Below, one piece after another: positions 52,046-59,908 of a DNA stretch of 64,000 nucleotides (within the stretch, counting starts at the first letter, position 1; each line of letters starts with the position of its first letter). The stretch is from Metaphire vulgaris (taxonomy: Eukaryota; Annelida; Clitellata; Crassiclitellata; Megascolecidae). Location: contig CM030840.1 of assembly GCA_018105865.1 (NCBI GenBank), positions 4,830,140 to 4,894,139 of the forward strand, given 5' to 3'. Made by a program: the position numbers and the translations under genes. The notes below the pieces were generated by a model. That model did not search any database. It saw only the letters and a program-made list of their open reading frames with translations, and had not been told where the DNA came from.

Positions 52046-54046
52046 TGTTAGCGTAGCTACGAGAGCGGGTGCGGCAGAGATCTCCATGGGTTAGGTTAAC
52101 CCATGGGTTAGGTACTTAGGTTGGATTGGATTGGGTTGGGTCAAGTAACACTATTACCGGCATGGACTGGGTTGTATAGGGCTCTAAAAATGGACCCATG
52201 GACATCTCTGTGGTACGGGGTCGCCCCTATTCGGAGTGTAACCACTCGTTGGATTTGTGCAAAAACGTTGTGGATGTGAGATCACTAATATGCTGCCATA
52301 TAGTTTGAAAATATGCTCCAAATGTCAAGATTTGAATCTAATGTTTCCCTGATTTTTTTCGGCTTCAGATTTCATTAACCACAGAAGCTTCCCCACCCCC
52401 TATTCGGAACTGGAAAGGCCAGTGTGTACTAGCCTTGGTGCTCGCCCCAATATTCCGCAACCTTGGCCAAGCTATTGAATGTTAACACAACTGTAAGAAA
52501 CTGTAGAAACATTCGCCAGGCGGCAGTAGCGCTTATTAACTTATCTCAAATTAATCATTCTACACAGTGTTTATTCTAGGCCTTCTCTGGGGAGGGGACA
52601 TCCCCCAAAAAAAAAAAAAAGTTTTAAAATCCCCCACCCAAATTTTTTATATGTTGGCTGGGGATGGAAATCTCCCACAAAGTGTAGAGACTCAGACCTT
52701 TCCCCCAAACATTTCAAAATCCCCTCAATGTCAAGGTGGCTAGAATAAACACTGGTTCTACATCCTTGCGATTTGTTTATTGGCATAGACACGGAGTAAT
52801 AAGTCAGAAGGCCTAACTACTGGCGCAGTACACCGAAAGTCTTAAAGGCAATAAAGGAAGCAATAAAATTAATCCCACACAGACAGAACTTCTTTTAAAT
52901 GAAAACCCTGTGCATCGCTTTTGTCTGTTATCAAGCTGCTACAAAATGTGACTTAACTTAGCATGATTTAAAGTGGCTTGTAAGGCATTACTGCCTGTGT
53001 GAAAGCCACAAGGGGCACTAACGGGGCTCGAACCCGCTCCGTCACCCTGACGCTCTATCACGTAACCCACTCTGCCATCTTCCGCCCCCCGTGACCTATT
53101 TAAATTTAATACAGAACCCGCCCGTTTAAGTAGAGTTGAGACAACTCCATTGTAAGTAAGTAAGTAAAACTCTTAAATTTATATGGCGCTTTAGAAGCAG
53201 CATACGCAGCAGCTCATTCTTATATATAATCTTAAAAACTTCTACAGCGCCACTTTCATAATGCACAGGAGCATCAACCAATGGCACAACATACATTAGT
53301 TAAGTTAGTTACTTATACATTAGTTAAAGAGGTCCCACTTTTATTGGCTGCGGCGTGTCACGTGATCACCGGACGCCGTGATTGGTCGACGAAAATCCCG
53401 TTTTATAGGAGAACACAAGGTTTGCTAATGACAGCAGTCATCTCCTGGTATCCAGGGTGTGATTTGTGACCTGGAGCAGTGGGGAGGGGGGGAATATGTT
53501 GAGCTTGGGGGATGTAGTTGTTGGGGAAGTGTAGCAGTGGGGGATGTAGTGGTGGGGGGATGTAGCAGTAGGGGCAGTGTTTATTCTAGGCCTTCTCTGG
53601 GGGGGAATTCCCCCCTAAAAAGAGTTTTAAAATCCTCCCACACAAAAAATTATATGTTGGCTGGGGAATGGAAATTTCCCCTCCCCCCAAAGTGTGGAGA
53701 CTCAGACCTTGTCCCCCAAACATTTCAAAATCTCCCCAATGTCAAGGTGGCTAGAATAAACACTGAGTAGGGGATGCAGTTGGGCAGTGGGGAATCCCCA
53801 TTCCCCCTACAAATCGCGCCCTGCTGGTATCTTCTCGATGTCGGCTGGTAAAATCATTATTCTGGATGTTTTTATATTATAGGTGAGGTCAAGGAAATTA
53901 CGAAAGCCTGCAGTCGCTACGGTCCGCGTTCCTTCTGCATCAAAAGCAAGCACGGCCACAGAAACTACTGCTATTTCTTCTGCTCCGGCGACGACTGTAA
54001 CTACTCGTTCGGACTTCACGCTCTCTTCAATCTAACAAAGAAATAA
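37601..54046 (+). CDS. Secreted Ly6/uPAR-type three-finger protein, 119 aa, three exons
   Basis: Joined exons are 37601-37664, 51845-51976 and 53883-54046 (360 nt with TAA), both junctions in phase 1. Residues 1-20 are a signal peptide ([20 protein letters not shown]). The mature part starts near LRCSAC and has ten cysteines in the Ly6 order: C-x2-C, then C (GYSC), C (QQC), C (DNYC), C (TKAC), C (SFC), C (RNYC), C (FFC) and a final C in DDCN. The closing C-N and the C-x2-C opening are diagnostic of the three-finger fold. Only a short polar end (LFNLTKK) follows, with no hydrophobic GPI-attachment tail, so it should be secreted. Such proteins act as receptor ligands, toxin-like modulators or immune factors. 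The sequence does not say which. Intron 1 (14.2 kb) and intron 2 (1.9 kb) are filled with mobile elements. Confidence 0.85.
37783..38087. mobile_element. hAT-like MITE, CAGTGGCGGTTCC type
   Basis: CAGTGGCGGTTCCAGG and GGAACCGCCACTG ends. Flanks GTGATGGC and GTGATTAC. TTGACAAGCAAAAAGGTCAT lies at 38001-38020. A second diverged element seems to surround it, ending near 38241 with CCTAGTTACGGCTCTGCC. Confidence 0.82.
38710..39000. repeat. TTTCTGTAA/TTACAGAAA palindromic word cluster
   Basis: At least eight copies of TTTCTGTAA and four of the complementary TTACAGAAA occur within about 250 bp, starting ACACAGTAAAAAAAGTTTC. The words can pair with one another. It is probably the end region of an inverted-repeat transposon. 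Confidence 0.65.
39096..39400. mobile_element. Element with GTTACTTTGCAAAGTAAC-word ends, split by a MITE
   Basis: It starts CAGTGTTGGGTATGTTACTT with repeated AAAGTAATTAGTTACT words, is interrupted at 39233-39369, and resumes with AAGTAACAAAGTTATTC. The right terminus is not clear. Confidence 0.5.
39233..39369. mobile_element. Short MITE of the GGGGCTGTCCAT family
   Basis: GAGGCTGTCCATTAACTACG and AATTAATGGACAGCCCC ends with TAT on both sides. At 137 bp it keeps only the terminal blocks. Confidence 0.82.
39693..39878 (-). pseudogene. Fragment of a transposon-linked protein
   Basis: The minus strand reads [20 protein letters not shown] and then [20 protein letters not shown], followed by a stop. 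The H-x-C-x-P-x3-C-L-x-H-D-[LI]-F-E-G pattern recurs in dispersed uncharacterised proteins of invertebrates, which I associate with DNA transposons. Only about 60 codons remain. Confidence 0.5.
39915..40080 (-). mobile_element. Short retroelement-like repeat with CTTA tail
   Basis: On the minus strand, AGCTACTGTTGTGCTGTTTT and CCAAGGCGCTATAGAAATCC are followed by a (CTTA)n tail (39925-39981). Related copies without the full tail are at 49185-49258 and 53150-53215. A SINE is likely. Confidence 0.6.
40518..41010. repeat. Long inverted repeat, two arms of about 140 bp
   Basis: The left arm 40518-40656 includes TTCCGTCTGATTTCAAAAG and GCGTCATTTATTCGAC. The right arm 40864-41010 is its complement with about 85 percent match by eye (TCGAATAAATGACGCG, CTTTTGAAATCAGACG). 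The loop is about 210 bp. It is either a TIR element whose flanking duplication I could not fix or a fold-back structure. Confidence 0.75.
41011..41507. other. Unassigned intron sequence
   Basis: A GCTGATGC repeat end lies at 41048-41105. Nothing else recognised. Confidence 0.4.
41508..41682. mobile_element. Diverged MITE, CAGTGTTTATTCTAGG type
   Basis: ATATCTAGGCCGTTTCC at the left, CCCCCCGAAATTTCAAATTC inside and TCTAGATTAAACACTGG at the right match the layout of 52565-52754. Ends are eroded. Confidence 0.5.
42629..42903 (+). repeat. 43-bp minisatellite array (direct)
   Basis: About six units starting TGAAAATGCAGGACTGGAAA and containing GACGGACCAAGTGGCAGGGC. Units alternate between CATGGCT and CAGGGCA endings. 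Because 43 is not a multiple of three and no frame has a stop, overlapping open frames appear on the minus strand. They repeat one peptide in rotating frames and are not a gene. Confidence 0.93.
43040..43180. repeat. CA-rich patch between the two arrays
   Basis: ACACACA and ACAAACAC stretches at about 43118-43175. The remaining spacer to 43555 shows no gene. Confidence 0.6.
43556..43840 (-). repeat. 43-bp minisatellite array (inverted partner)
   Basis: Six or seven units complementary to those at 42629-42903 (TGCATTTTCAGGCCATGCC, CTTGGTCCGTCATTTTCC). With the other array it can form a stem of about 270 bp. Confidence 0.92.
43948..44131. mobile_element. MITE, CAGTGTTTATTCTAGGCC type (copy 1)
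   Basis: CAGTGTTTATTCTAGGCC and GGCTAGAATAGCCACTG ends with GTGAGTAT at 43940-43947 and 44133-44140. C-rich interior. Confidence 0.82.
44132..44979. repeat. Intron sequence with GACA and TCAA microsatellites
   Basis: (GACA)n/(GAGACA)n at 44400-44555 and (TCAA)n at 44848-44882. A GCGCCTATTTATC motif after the TCAA run looks like a SINE 3' end. Confidence 0.75.
44980..46046. mobile_element. hAT-like element, CAGGGCCGGATTAAGG type (outer)
   Basis: CAGGGCCGGATTAAGGTCC and CCGCCTTAATATGGCCCTG ends, exact GTCCGTGG duplication (44972-44979, 46047-46054). It is split by 45005-45273. The interior is AT-rich with no transposase. Confidence 0.88.
45005..45273. mobile_element. hAT-like MITE, CAGGGGCGTAGCGAGGG type (inner)
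   Basis: CAGGGGCGTAGCGAGGGG and CCTCGCTGCGCCTCTG ends, exact CCGAGTGG duplication (44997-45004, 45274-45281). Two copies of the reverse common word at 45111-45135 and 45187-45210. Confidence 0.93.
46560..46640. repeat. CA-TA-GA compound microsatellite
   Basis: (CA)n, (TA)n and (GA)n in direct succession. Confidence 0.95.
46639..46853. mobile_element. hAT-like MITE, CAGGGYCRKATTAAGG type
   Basis: GAGGGTCATATTAAGGCGGGG and GGACCTTAATCCGGCCCTG ends match those of 44980-46046 in reversed order. It sits in a GA repeat, so the 8-bp duplication (GAGAGAGA) cannot be judged. TTTTGCTTGTCGACGCG is a partial common word. Confidence 0.7.
46854..47079. other. Unassigned sequence
   Basis: A G-rich and CpG-containing stretch with no feature recognised. 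Confidence 0.4.
47080..47225 (+). mobile_element. LINE 3' end fragment
   Basis: [19 protein letters not shown] frame at 47083-47130, then a tail with AATAAATAAATAAAAT-type repeats to 47225. It matches the layout of 28300-28400. Confidence 0.6.
47226..47345 (+). pseudogene. LINE RT fragment (post-palm block)
   Basis: [20 protein letters not shown] and [14 protein letters not shown] correspond to the F-x-Y-L-G-S-x-I-x-x-D-G block after the RT palm. Only about 35 codons remain. Confidence 0.65.
47440..47705 (-). other. Possible transposase N-terminal remnant
   Basis: A minus-strand open frame contains [20 protein letters not shown] near 47585-47530. A Met-Asp-Lys-Phe-x-x-Lys-[KR]-[KR] start is common in hAT/ZMYM-type transposase-like proteins, and the rest is not recognised. 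It could also be chance. Confidence 0.25.
47797..48169 (+). repeat. Imperfect tandem duplication of about 185 bp
   Basis: Copy 1 (47797-47968) and copy 2 (47969-48169) share TCTTTTAATCT, GTGTTTGACACCTTCGGGTT, ATCTTGCTAC, GTGCATTCGCCCTCCC and CGACAGCAGCTCCCT. The second has an extra TAATCTAATC run. Confidence 0.85.
48388..48651. mobile_element. hAT-like MITE, CAGAGGCGGAGCT type
   Basis: CACGGGCGGAGCTAGGGTG and CCCAGCTAGATCCGCCTCTG ends. The flank GCCCCAGG is echoed imperfectly on the right (GCCCCCAGG). CTGACAAGCAAAAAAGGTCA is at 48532-48551. Confidence 0.78.
48652..49258. other. Intron sequence with SINE-like fragment
   Basis: A GCGCTATATAAG motif at 48900 and the CTTA-family body at 49185-49258 (TAAAATCCCGTAAGTG, AGTAGCTGCTTATTCTTAGG). 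Nothing else recognised. Confidence 0.45.
49259..49661. mobile_element. hAT-like element, CAGGGATGGGCAAAG type
   Basis: CAGGGATGGGCAAAGTGCGG and TTGTGCCCATCACTG ends. Flanks TCTTAGGC and TCTTAGAC. GTGCGGCCC-type words occur near both ends. Confidence 0.85.
49662..50191. other. Unassigned sequence
   Basis: A frame of about 95 codons is open at 49886-50173 but shows no recognisable motif or splice context. I do not call it. Confidence 0.35.
50192..50368. mobile_element. Truncated copy of the 1859-2220 hAT element
   Basis: CCGCGACCCTTTTAATTCGA, CCATGATGTGGCGA, ATGACAATTATAG and GAAAATTTTGTACAAT match the internal sequence of 1859-2220. Both termini are missing. Confidence 0.78.
50576..50835. 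mobile_element. MITE of the GGGGCTGTCCAT family
   Basis: GGAGCTGTCCATTCATTG and GACGTAATTAATGATCAGCCCC ends. The interior is in the same orientation as 25715-26134, with the word reduced to GATGACCTTTTTTGCATGC. It is shortened at its left. Flanking bases do not give an exact duplication. Confidence 0.75.
51109..51545. mobile_element. MITE, GGGGCTGTCCATAAAGTGCG variant
   Basis: GGGGCTGTCCATAAAGTGCG and GACGTATTTTATGGACGGCCCC ends with AGA on both sides (51106-51108, 51546-51548). The terminal 12 bp equal the other family, but the body (GTGACAGTTTGTGACAGGAG, GCGTGACGTCGCAC) differs. Confidence 0.82.
51845..51976 (+). CDS. Exon 2 (first half of the three-finger domain) of the Ly6-like gene
   Basis: A TTTTTCTGCAG acceptor leads in. 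It encodes [18 protein letters not shown] and on to LDVISYHLN, with the first five cysteines. The donor GTAATA merges into an AAT microsatellite. Confidence 0.88.
51978..52044. repeat. AAT microsatellite beginning at the splice donor
   Basis: Pure (AAT)n starts within the donor site of Ly6 exon 2 (GGTAATAATAAT). Confidence 0.97.
52075..52210. mobile_element. Short GGGTT-type hAT-like MITE
   Basis: CAGAGATCTCCATGGGTTAG and ACCCATGGACATCTCTG ends, flanks GGGTGCGG and TGGTACGG. It is a 136-bp miniature of the elements at 28817-29870 and 34099-35105. Confidence 0.75.
52565..52754. mobile_element. MITE, CAGTGTTTATTCTAGGCC type (copy 2)
   Basis: CAGTGTTTATTCTAGGCC and GGCTAGAATAAACACTG ends. Flanks ATTCTACA and GTTCTACA. 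It lies in intron 2 of the Ly6-like gene. Confidence 0.88.
52961..53095 (-). mobile_element. tRNA-derived SINE with a LINE-type 3' tail
   Basis: On the minus strand a tRNA-like head (GGCAGAGTGGGTTACGTG A-box region, B box GGGTTCGAGCCCCG at about 53013-53026) is followed directly by GTGGCTTTCACACAGGC and AAGCCACTTTAAATCATG. That tail matches the 3' hairpin end of the LINE family at 11596-11830. Confidence 0.78.
53096..53574. other. Intron 2 sequence with CTTA-family fragment
   Basis: The GTAAGTAAGTAAGTAAAAC run at about 53153 and ATATGGCGCTTTAGAAGC belong to the repeat at 39915-40080. The G-rich stretch after 53470 is low-complexity. Confidence 0.5.
53575..53765. mobile_element. MITE, CAGTGTTTATTCTAGGCC type (copy 3)
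   Basis: The same ends, with an exact AGTAGGGG duplication (53567-53574, 53766-53773). It is 89 percent or more like copy 2 by eye, about 120 bp upstream of Ly6 exon 3. Confidence 0.9.
53883..54046 (+). CDS. Exon 3 (second half of the three-finger domain and stop) of the Ly6-like gene
   Basis: A TTTTATATTATAG acceptor leads in. It encodes [19 protein letters not shown] and on to [11 protein letters not shown] and LFNLTKK, then TAA at 54044-54046. Confidence 0.9.
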
Positions 54047-54895
54047 CCCCTCCTCTCTCTACTCTAAAACGGGAGGACAATTCGCATCACTCTGACAAGA
54101 GCAAAGCATCATCTTGCACGACATTCCGTTACAGAATCGAGAGTATTAGCCTATAGAATTAGCCTTGGAATTTTTCTACGTAATCTTAAGACTTATACCT
54201 ACTCACCATCGGATATTCGTAATATTGTAAAGCGCTCTTGTCTTTGGCCACCTCCTCCTCCTCCTCCTCCTCCTCCTCCTTACGACAACGCCTAATACCG
54301 GCTTTCGGAAGCCTTTGACACAAATTTGAGCGGAAAATTTAGGCCAGCGCAAAATTTGTATTTAACTATTTCGGATTTAATATGTTCATTTTTTTATCCC
54401 GTGGGGAGCAGCACCATCAAAACTGTGAACATCCAAAGGCCAAAAAATTTACCTGCCCCTTGGAATTTCACATTTCACTATGTGTGGCTGTCGGTATTTC
54501 GGCCTCTGCGCATGTTTGTGTCTGTGCACGTGCGCGAGTGTGTTTAATTTGTCTTGGCTGCTGCTGTACTGTAGCTTCTCTTTGTAAGTAACTTATTACC
54601 GATCATTTGAATTTTGTAAGATGTATTTATTCTTGAGTATTGTATAAATCATCGACGATTGCTGTCATCTAGTCATCGTGCGTGATGTCGCTAAAGTGAC
54701 TGAATGTTGGACCGTTAAGACGTTCTAAAGATATTGAACACAAGCGTTATGACGAGAAGCTTATATGCCTATTGTTAATTGCACAGTTTGGAATAATCTA
54801 CAGGAACGTTTCAAATACGACGAGGTATCTTATATGATTAAAGATTATTTCTATTTGAATATGTGGAATGAATAAATTGTATTTGGAATACAAAT
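54047..54895 (+). other. Probable 3' untranslated region of the Ly6-like gene
   Basis: AATAAA at 54871-54876 is a plausible poly(A) signal. A (CTC)n run lies at 54249-54280. Confidence 0.55.
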
Positions 54896-54919
54896 CGTTG
54901 TAGTCATCAGTCGATTAAA

Positions 54920-55420
54920 ATCAGGGTTTTTAGTGCTTGGCCTTGTGCTTGGACTTGTACTGTGCTTAAGTACCAAAAAGCAAGTGCTTGTGCTTGGCCT
55001 TGGCCTTGGACTATGAGTGCTTGGTCTTGTGCTTGGCCTTGTGACTTAGGTGCTTGGCCTTGAGGGTCGAGGCCTGCAAGTACAACGTTTGATAACAAAG
55101 TTACCAAGTTGGCAAATTAAAGCATTAGTGCGCGTATTGGTTATATGCAGAGACCAGGGAGTAAATAAGTAAAAGTCTTTGGGTCAATATTACTGCAGTC
55201 TGGATCAGGCTTCAGTTTTAAGATTTGGTCTGACAATGTTAGTTGAAAGACGCGGTAATTTTGCAACCTAAGCGAAAAGGTTGTTTATTTGAACATGTAC
55301 TTGTGCTTGCTTGTATTTGTGTTTGAATGTAAAGAGCTTGGCTTTGGCCTTGGCCTTGGACTATGAGTGATTGGCCTTGTGCTTGGCCTTGTGCCTTAGG
55401 TGCTTGTTAACAAGTCTGAT
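54920..55420. repeat. GCTTGGCCTTG word-repeat region
   Basis: Irregular arrays of TGCTTGGCCTTG at 54935-55070 and 55335-55405 share CTTGGCCTTGGACTATGAGT. GATTAAAATC stands just outside both (54912, 55418). It resembles the elements whose ends consist of repeated short words, but I could not find terminal inverted repeats. Confidence 0.55.
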
Positions 55421-57200
55421 TAAAATCCCACGGAATAGGCGCGTTCTATCTACAGAACTTCACAAAGCACAAAAATTAATCGAAGACTGCGTTCATTGTA
55501 AAAAAATTCGCTCTGTTTAGCGTAATATTTCCGGTCGTAATGTCACGTTCTCATAAAATGCGTGCGATTAGTAACTGCTCTGGTTTAGAATGGAGCATGA
55601 CAGTAAAAACAAATAACAGCTTTATGAATTCCGTACGGCTATAGATTATTATTTTAGAATAAAGAGGCGGAATTGCTGAGTAGATTTCATATTGTCTGCA
55701 AAATTGCCCCCAAAGTTCGAACTTTAAATCAAATACTGACCCAATTTTTGTGGGATCCCAAACACAACTGAGAAAACTCACGACCCTTCAACAATCCCTA
55801 ATCAGATCAGACCAAGTTCGTGATTGTGCCCCTCCATTTATAATCCTGGCTGCGCCACAGTAATTGGACACGCTCTTCATATTGCCGAAGTAAAAAAGAA
55901 TCCTAGAAAGACAGTTGGAGTTGTTGTGTTCAGCGACCTGGTCGAAGACATTTTCCCACTGAACGGTGACTATACTTGCCGATCAACAACCCCCCCCCCC
56001 CACACACACACACACAGCTGAGAAATAAGCGATTTATTTCGATTTGTCTTTGCAATTAGGGAACATAGGCTTAATTTAGACTCGATAAAGCTAAAATTCA
56101 AATAATCTTAATCGTGATCATATTGTCCACGCAGAGAAACGGACTAAGCGAGATCTGGTATCTAAACTGTGGGCATTCTAATGTGCTGGGGCCCATGAGT
56201 TGCACAAATCTGTCCTGCAGTATAGTGAAAGCAACCGATGTTATAGTCCCCGAATGTCGTACAAGCGGCACCGCCGATCCTATTTTGGGTAAAGCAGCTC
56301 ATTCGGACCCAAACCAGAACCTATTTCAACAGTGTCTAAGCGTAAATCAGACACTAAATATAACGCCGCTGATGCACCCAACCAAACAGGTTTTGTGGAT
56401 ATGACGTCTACAAGTGATGGGGAGGAGGGAATGAAAAATCGGTCTCCATCTGAAATGGGGTAGGGGCGGGTTACGAATCAAGGAGATTAGTTCCAACGTT
56501 TTGAAATTAAGGGTGTCGTGCTTGCTGCCGTGGTAACGTGGGAGGGCAAAGGGGTCACTGCTTGGGGCAACAAGATGATCAAGCGTTTTCAAAAACGCAA
56601 CGCGACATGAAAAATTTACAGCAAACCCCAAAATAATTACAGAATCTGTTTTGCAATAACGCCAGTGTCAACAGCGCACGGCAGACGGCTGCAGCGGAAT
56701 CTAATCGAAACGCGTGTAAATATCTGGGCTCTTGCGATAACAGACAAGATCTCCATCCGGGTCATATATAGGAAGTTTGTTATCGCTTGTGGCAGAACAA
56801 AGAAGATCATCTCGTCTCGGCAGACTCCAAAATAGAACTCTGCGTTTGTCGTTGACAGTCATTCCAGATGACATAACTGACTCTGATTTCTCCCCGTTAA
56901 AAGTCCTCAGAAAAACGCGATGACGTCAAACAGTCGTACGTCGAAAGTGTGTCTCTTGCGCTATTGCTCGTCTGATGTTGAGCTATTGTCGTCAGATATC
57001 GCTCCCCGCTTGAGCGACCTCTTCAGCCAAGCAACGAAACTAGAGTAGGAAAAAATGAGCAATCAGGCGCAGAATCGATGCGATATCAGATGTACACACG
57101 TTCTGTCGCTGTATCATCATCGTCGTCGTCGTTATCATCGTAAAGTCAGCGAATATCTGGAACAGAGCAAACGTAGCACAAAGAAGAATAAGAAAAGAAC
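55421..57200. other. Mostly unassigned; hAT-like end and CA run
   Basis: An ATCCTGGCTGCGCCACAG motif at 55843-55860 looks like the right end of a CAGTGGCGTAGCC-type MITE. A C/CA run lies at 55990-56017. Weak exon-like open stretches (55861-55967, 56134-56394) were considered and not called. 56640-57050 is relatively GC- and CpG-rich, with a TGACGTCA near 56921. Confidence 0.4.
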
Positions 57201-57219
57201 AAGAACAAGAAAATGAAGT

Positions 57220-57625
<406 letters not shown>

Positions 57626-58410
57626 AAAGATCTGTTTACAGCGAATCGGAAAATCAGAAAAATAGAGAGCCATTTGAGCCAACCATAGAGCCATGTACAC
57701 TGTGTATATGAATATATACATGTACAAATACACAGATCACGTCTTGAGAATTCCGATTGCGACGAATGCTAAGAAGCCAAGCGTACAGCGCTAAGCGCAC
57801 GACGTTGCCATAGAAACGCGCGTACGTCTCAACGACGTATACACTTCCTTTCGGCGTCAGGCACATCGGAACGAATTTTCAGCAAGGGTGTAGATTTTCT
57901 TTAGAAAAATCAAATAGTTCGCATCTTATAAACCTTACCTTGACAAGCAAAAAAGGTCTTTACATACGGAATTTACTCTCATATACTCCTGACAAGCAAA
58001 ACATAGTCTATCTTCTTCCAGGGGGTGCAACAGCACCCCCTGCACCCCCACTTCCTACGGGCCTGTTCGGCGTTTTCCGCCTTTCGCACAATGGTGTATC
58101 AACGTTCAATCATACAAGTGCGTCCGCATGTGTACATGTGCGCGTGTGGGATTTAGTGTGGGATTTGGTGTCTGACCAATGGGGAGGGGCAGGAATATTT
58201 TTACACCTCCCTAACACCCCCCAACACCCCTCCCCAATTTGAGGTCGACACCCCCAAAATTTGGTAATGTGACAATGGTATGCAAACAAAATGCATATTA
58301 ATTAGCTCAGGACACCCCCAATTTGAGGTCGACACCCCCAAATTCACAATCCTAGAAATATCTCTGGGGAGGGGGCGCGAAGAATCAAAAATATTTGTAT
58401 ACACTGATAC
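57626..58410. other. Unassigned sequence with common-word fragment
   Basis: TGACAAGCAAAAAAGGTCTT at 57941-57960 and a second partial copy at 57985-58005 lie in a probable MITE remnant ending near 58065. GACACCCCCAAATTTG-type words repeat at 58200-58345. Confidence 0.5.
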
Positions 58411-58412
58411 TT

Positions 58413-58413
58413 G

Positions 58414-58490
<77 letters not shown>
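58413..58490. repeat. CA-TA compound microsatellite
   Basis: (CA)n followed by about 60 bp of (TA)n, directly before the LINE fragment. Confidence 0.95.
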
Positions 58491-58493
<3 letters not shown>

Positions 58494-58499
58494 CCTTTG

Positions 58500-59670
58500 T
58501 GCTGGTCACCCCTGCTGCTAGAACGCTTCGACGCCATCATGCGTGAAGGCCTTAGTAACATCCTAAATATACAATTTTCTGACAGTCAGTGGCTTCAGGC
58601 GACGCTCCCAATCAGGAACGGGGGTCTGGGGATCCGTCGGGTGTCCATGCTTGCACCTTTCTGCCTTTCTGGCTTCAGCTGCAGGCACCCGACCCTCCAG
58701 TCCTCCATGCTTGTGAGGGCATGCCCTAACATCGATTCTCATGAATCACAAATCATGGACCAATGGTGTTTTATGAGCCAGCTTCCAGGCCCAACGTCCG
58801 GTCAACTTGACAAGCAGTCCACCTGGGACCGTCCGCTCATCCGAAAGGACAGTGACGCCCCCTGTCCCAAGCCCACCCAGGACCTTATCATCAAGCCCGA
58901 CTCAAAGCCGTCTCGGCATGCCACGCCAGCGATTGGCTTCACGCGCTGCCCATCTCCTCTTGTGGCTTGCGAATGGACGACGAAACCATCAGAATCATCA
59001 TCGGCCTCCGCCTGGGCGCCAACATATGCGAGAAGCATCTCTGCCCCTGTGGTGCCCAAGTGCTGGAAGACGGCTCGCATGGGCTATCCTGTCTCCTGGG
59101 CCCAGGTCGTACCACTCGCCATGCCACGTTGAACGATCTGGTACAGCGGGCTTTGGTTAGAGCGGGGGTCCCTTCCATCAAGGAACCGCCTGGTCTTAGC
59201 AGATCCGACGGAAGAAGACCAGACGGTATGACCCTGATCCCGTGGCAAGCCGGACGTAGCCTGGTATGGGATGCAACTGTGGCGGACACAGTCGCCGCCA
59301 CCTACTTACCATCCACTTCTCTAGCAGCAGGAGCCGCCGCCGAAGCCGCTGCTGTCAGAAAACAGCAAAATATCAAAGCCTGACCCCCATGCACACATTC
59401 CTGCCAATCGCACTTGAGACGCTTGGCCCCATAAATCAAGACGCCCTTTGTTTTTTCAACGAGCTTGGACGTCGTCTTGCTCAGCAATCCGGAGACACGA
59501 GAGAAGGAAGTTTCCTCTTCCAACGATTGTCTGTCACTCTGCAACGATTTAACGCCATTGCTTTTCGAGGAACTTTTCCAGACCTCGAACCGGACGAGAG
59601 TTAGCCACACAATTTCTTAATGTCTCCGGACACTTTTTTTCATAAGACCTTCGGGAATGAAGTACCGAGG

Positions 59671-59712
<42 letters not shown>
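58500..59712 (+). pseudogene. LINE reverse-transcriptase C-terminal third and 3' end with TA tail
   Basis: Frame 1 reads LERFDAIMREGLSNILNI and WLQATLPIRNGGLGIRRVSM. After a shift near 58860-58890 it reads SDWLHALPISSCGLRMDD, RIIIGLRLGANICEKHLCPC, GRTTRHATLNDLVQRAL and DGRRPDGMTLIPWQAGRSLV. After a second shift near 59355 it reads FNELGRRLAQQSGDTREG and RLSVTLQRFNAIAFRGTF, then TAG at 59602. The Cys/His block suggests the zinc-binding C-terminus typical of this LINE type. A 70-bp 3' untranslated region and (TA)n tail follow, matching 525-604 and 633-812. Confidence 0.88.
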
Positions 59713-59715
<3 letters not shown>

Positions 59716-59908
59716 TTCTACAAGCAAAAAGAGGTCGTCACCTTACAATTAATTGCGTTTGCTGTACAATTTTTGGTCCGGGGCAGCCAAGGGGGGTTTT
59801 AACCCCTAAAACCGCGTCCGAAAATTTTAAAATGTGTGAAACAGTGAAAAAAATTTGGGTCGGGCAGCCAAGAGGGGTTAACCCCCAAACTCCCTTGGCT
59901 ACGCCACT
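59713..59908. mobile_element. Truncated hAT-like MITE, CAGTGGCGTAGCC type
   Basis: AAGCAAAAAGAGGTCGTCAC, AAGGGGGGTTTTAACCCC, AAAACCGCGTCCGAAAA and CTTGGCTACGCCACTG match the right two thirds of 30209-30536. The left end is lost in the TA run. Confidence 0.8.

Noticed and set aside
55861..55967. Exon-like stretch HALHIAEVKKNPRKTVGVVV with a GGTGACTATA donor-like end
   Set aside because: The upstream acceptor coincides with what looks like a hAT-type terminus, the donor is weak, and the phase does not fit the next open stretch at 56134.
56134..56394. Open stretch with several cysteines (WYLNCGHSN and on) after CACGCAG
   Set aside because: The only donor is GTTTTG, no neighbouring exon fits its phase and no family is recognised.
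58802..59301. Minus-strand frames of 90-120 codons
   Set aside because: They overlap the plus-strand LINE fragment, whose conserved blocks are clear, so they are antisense shadows.
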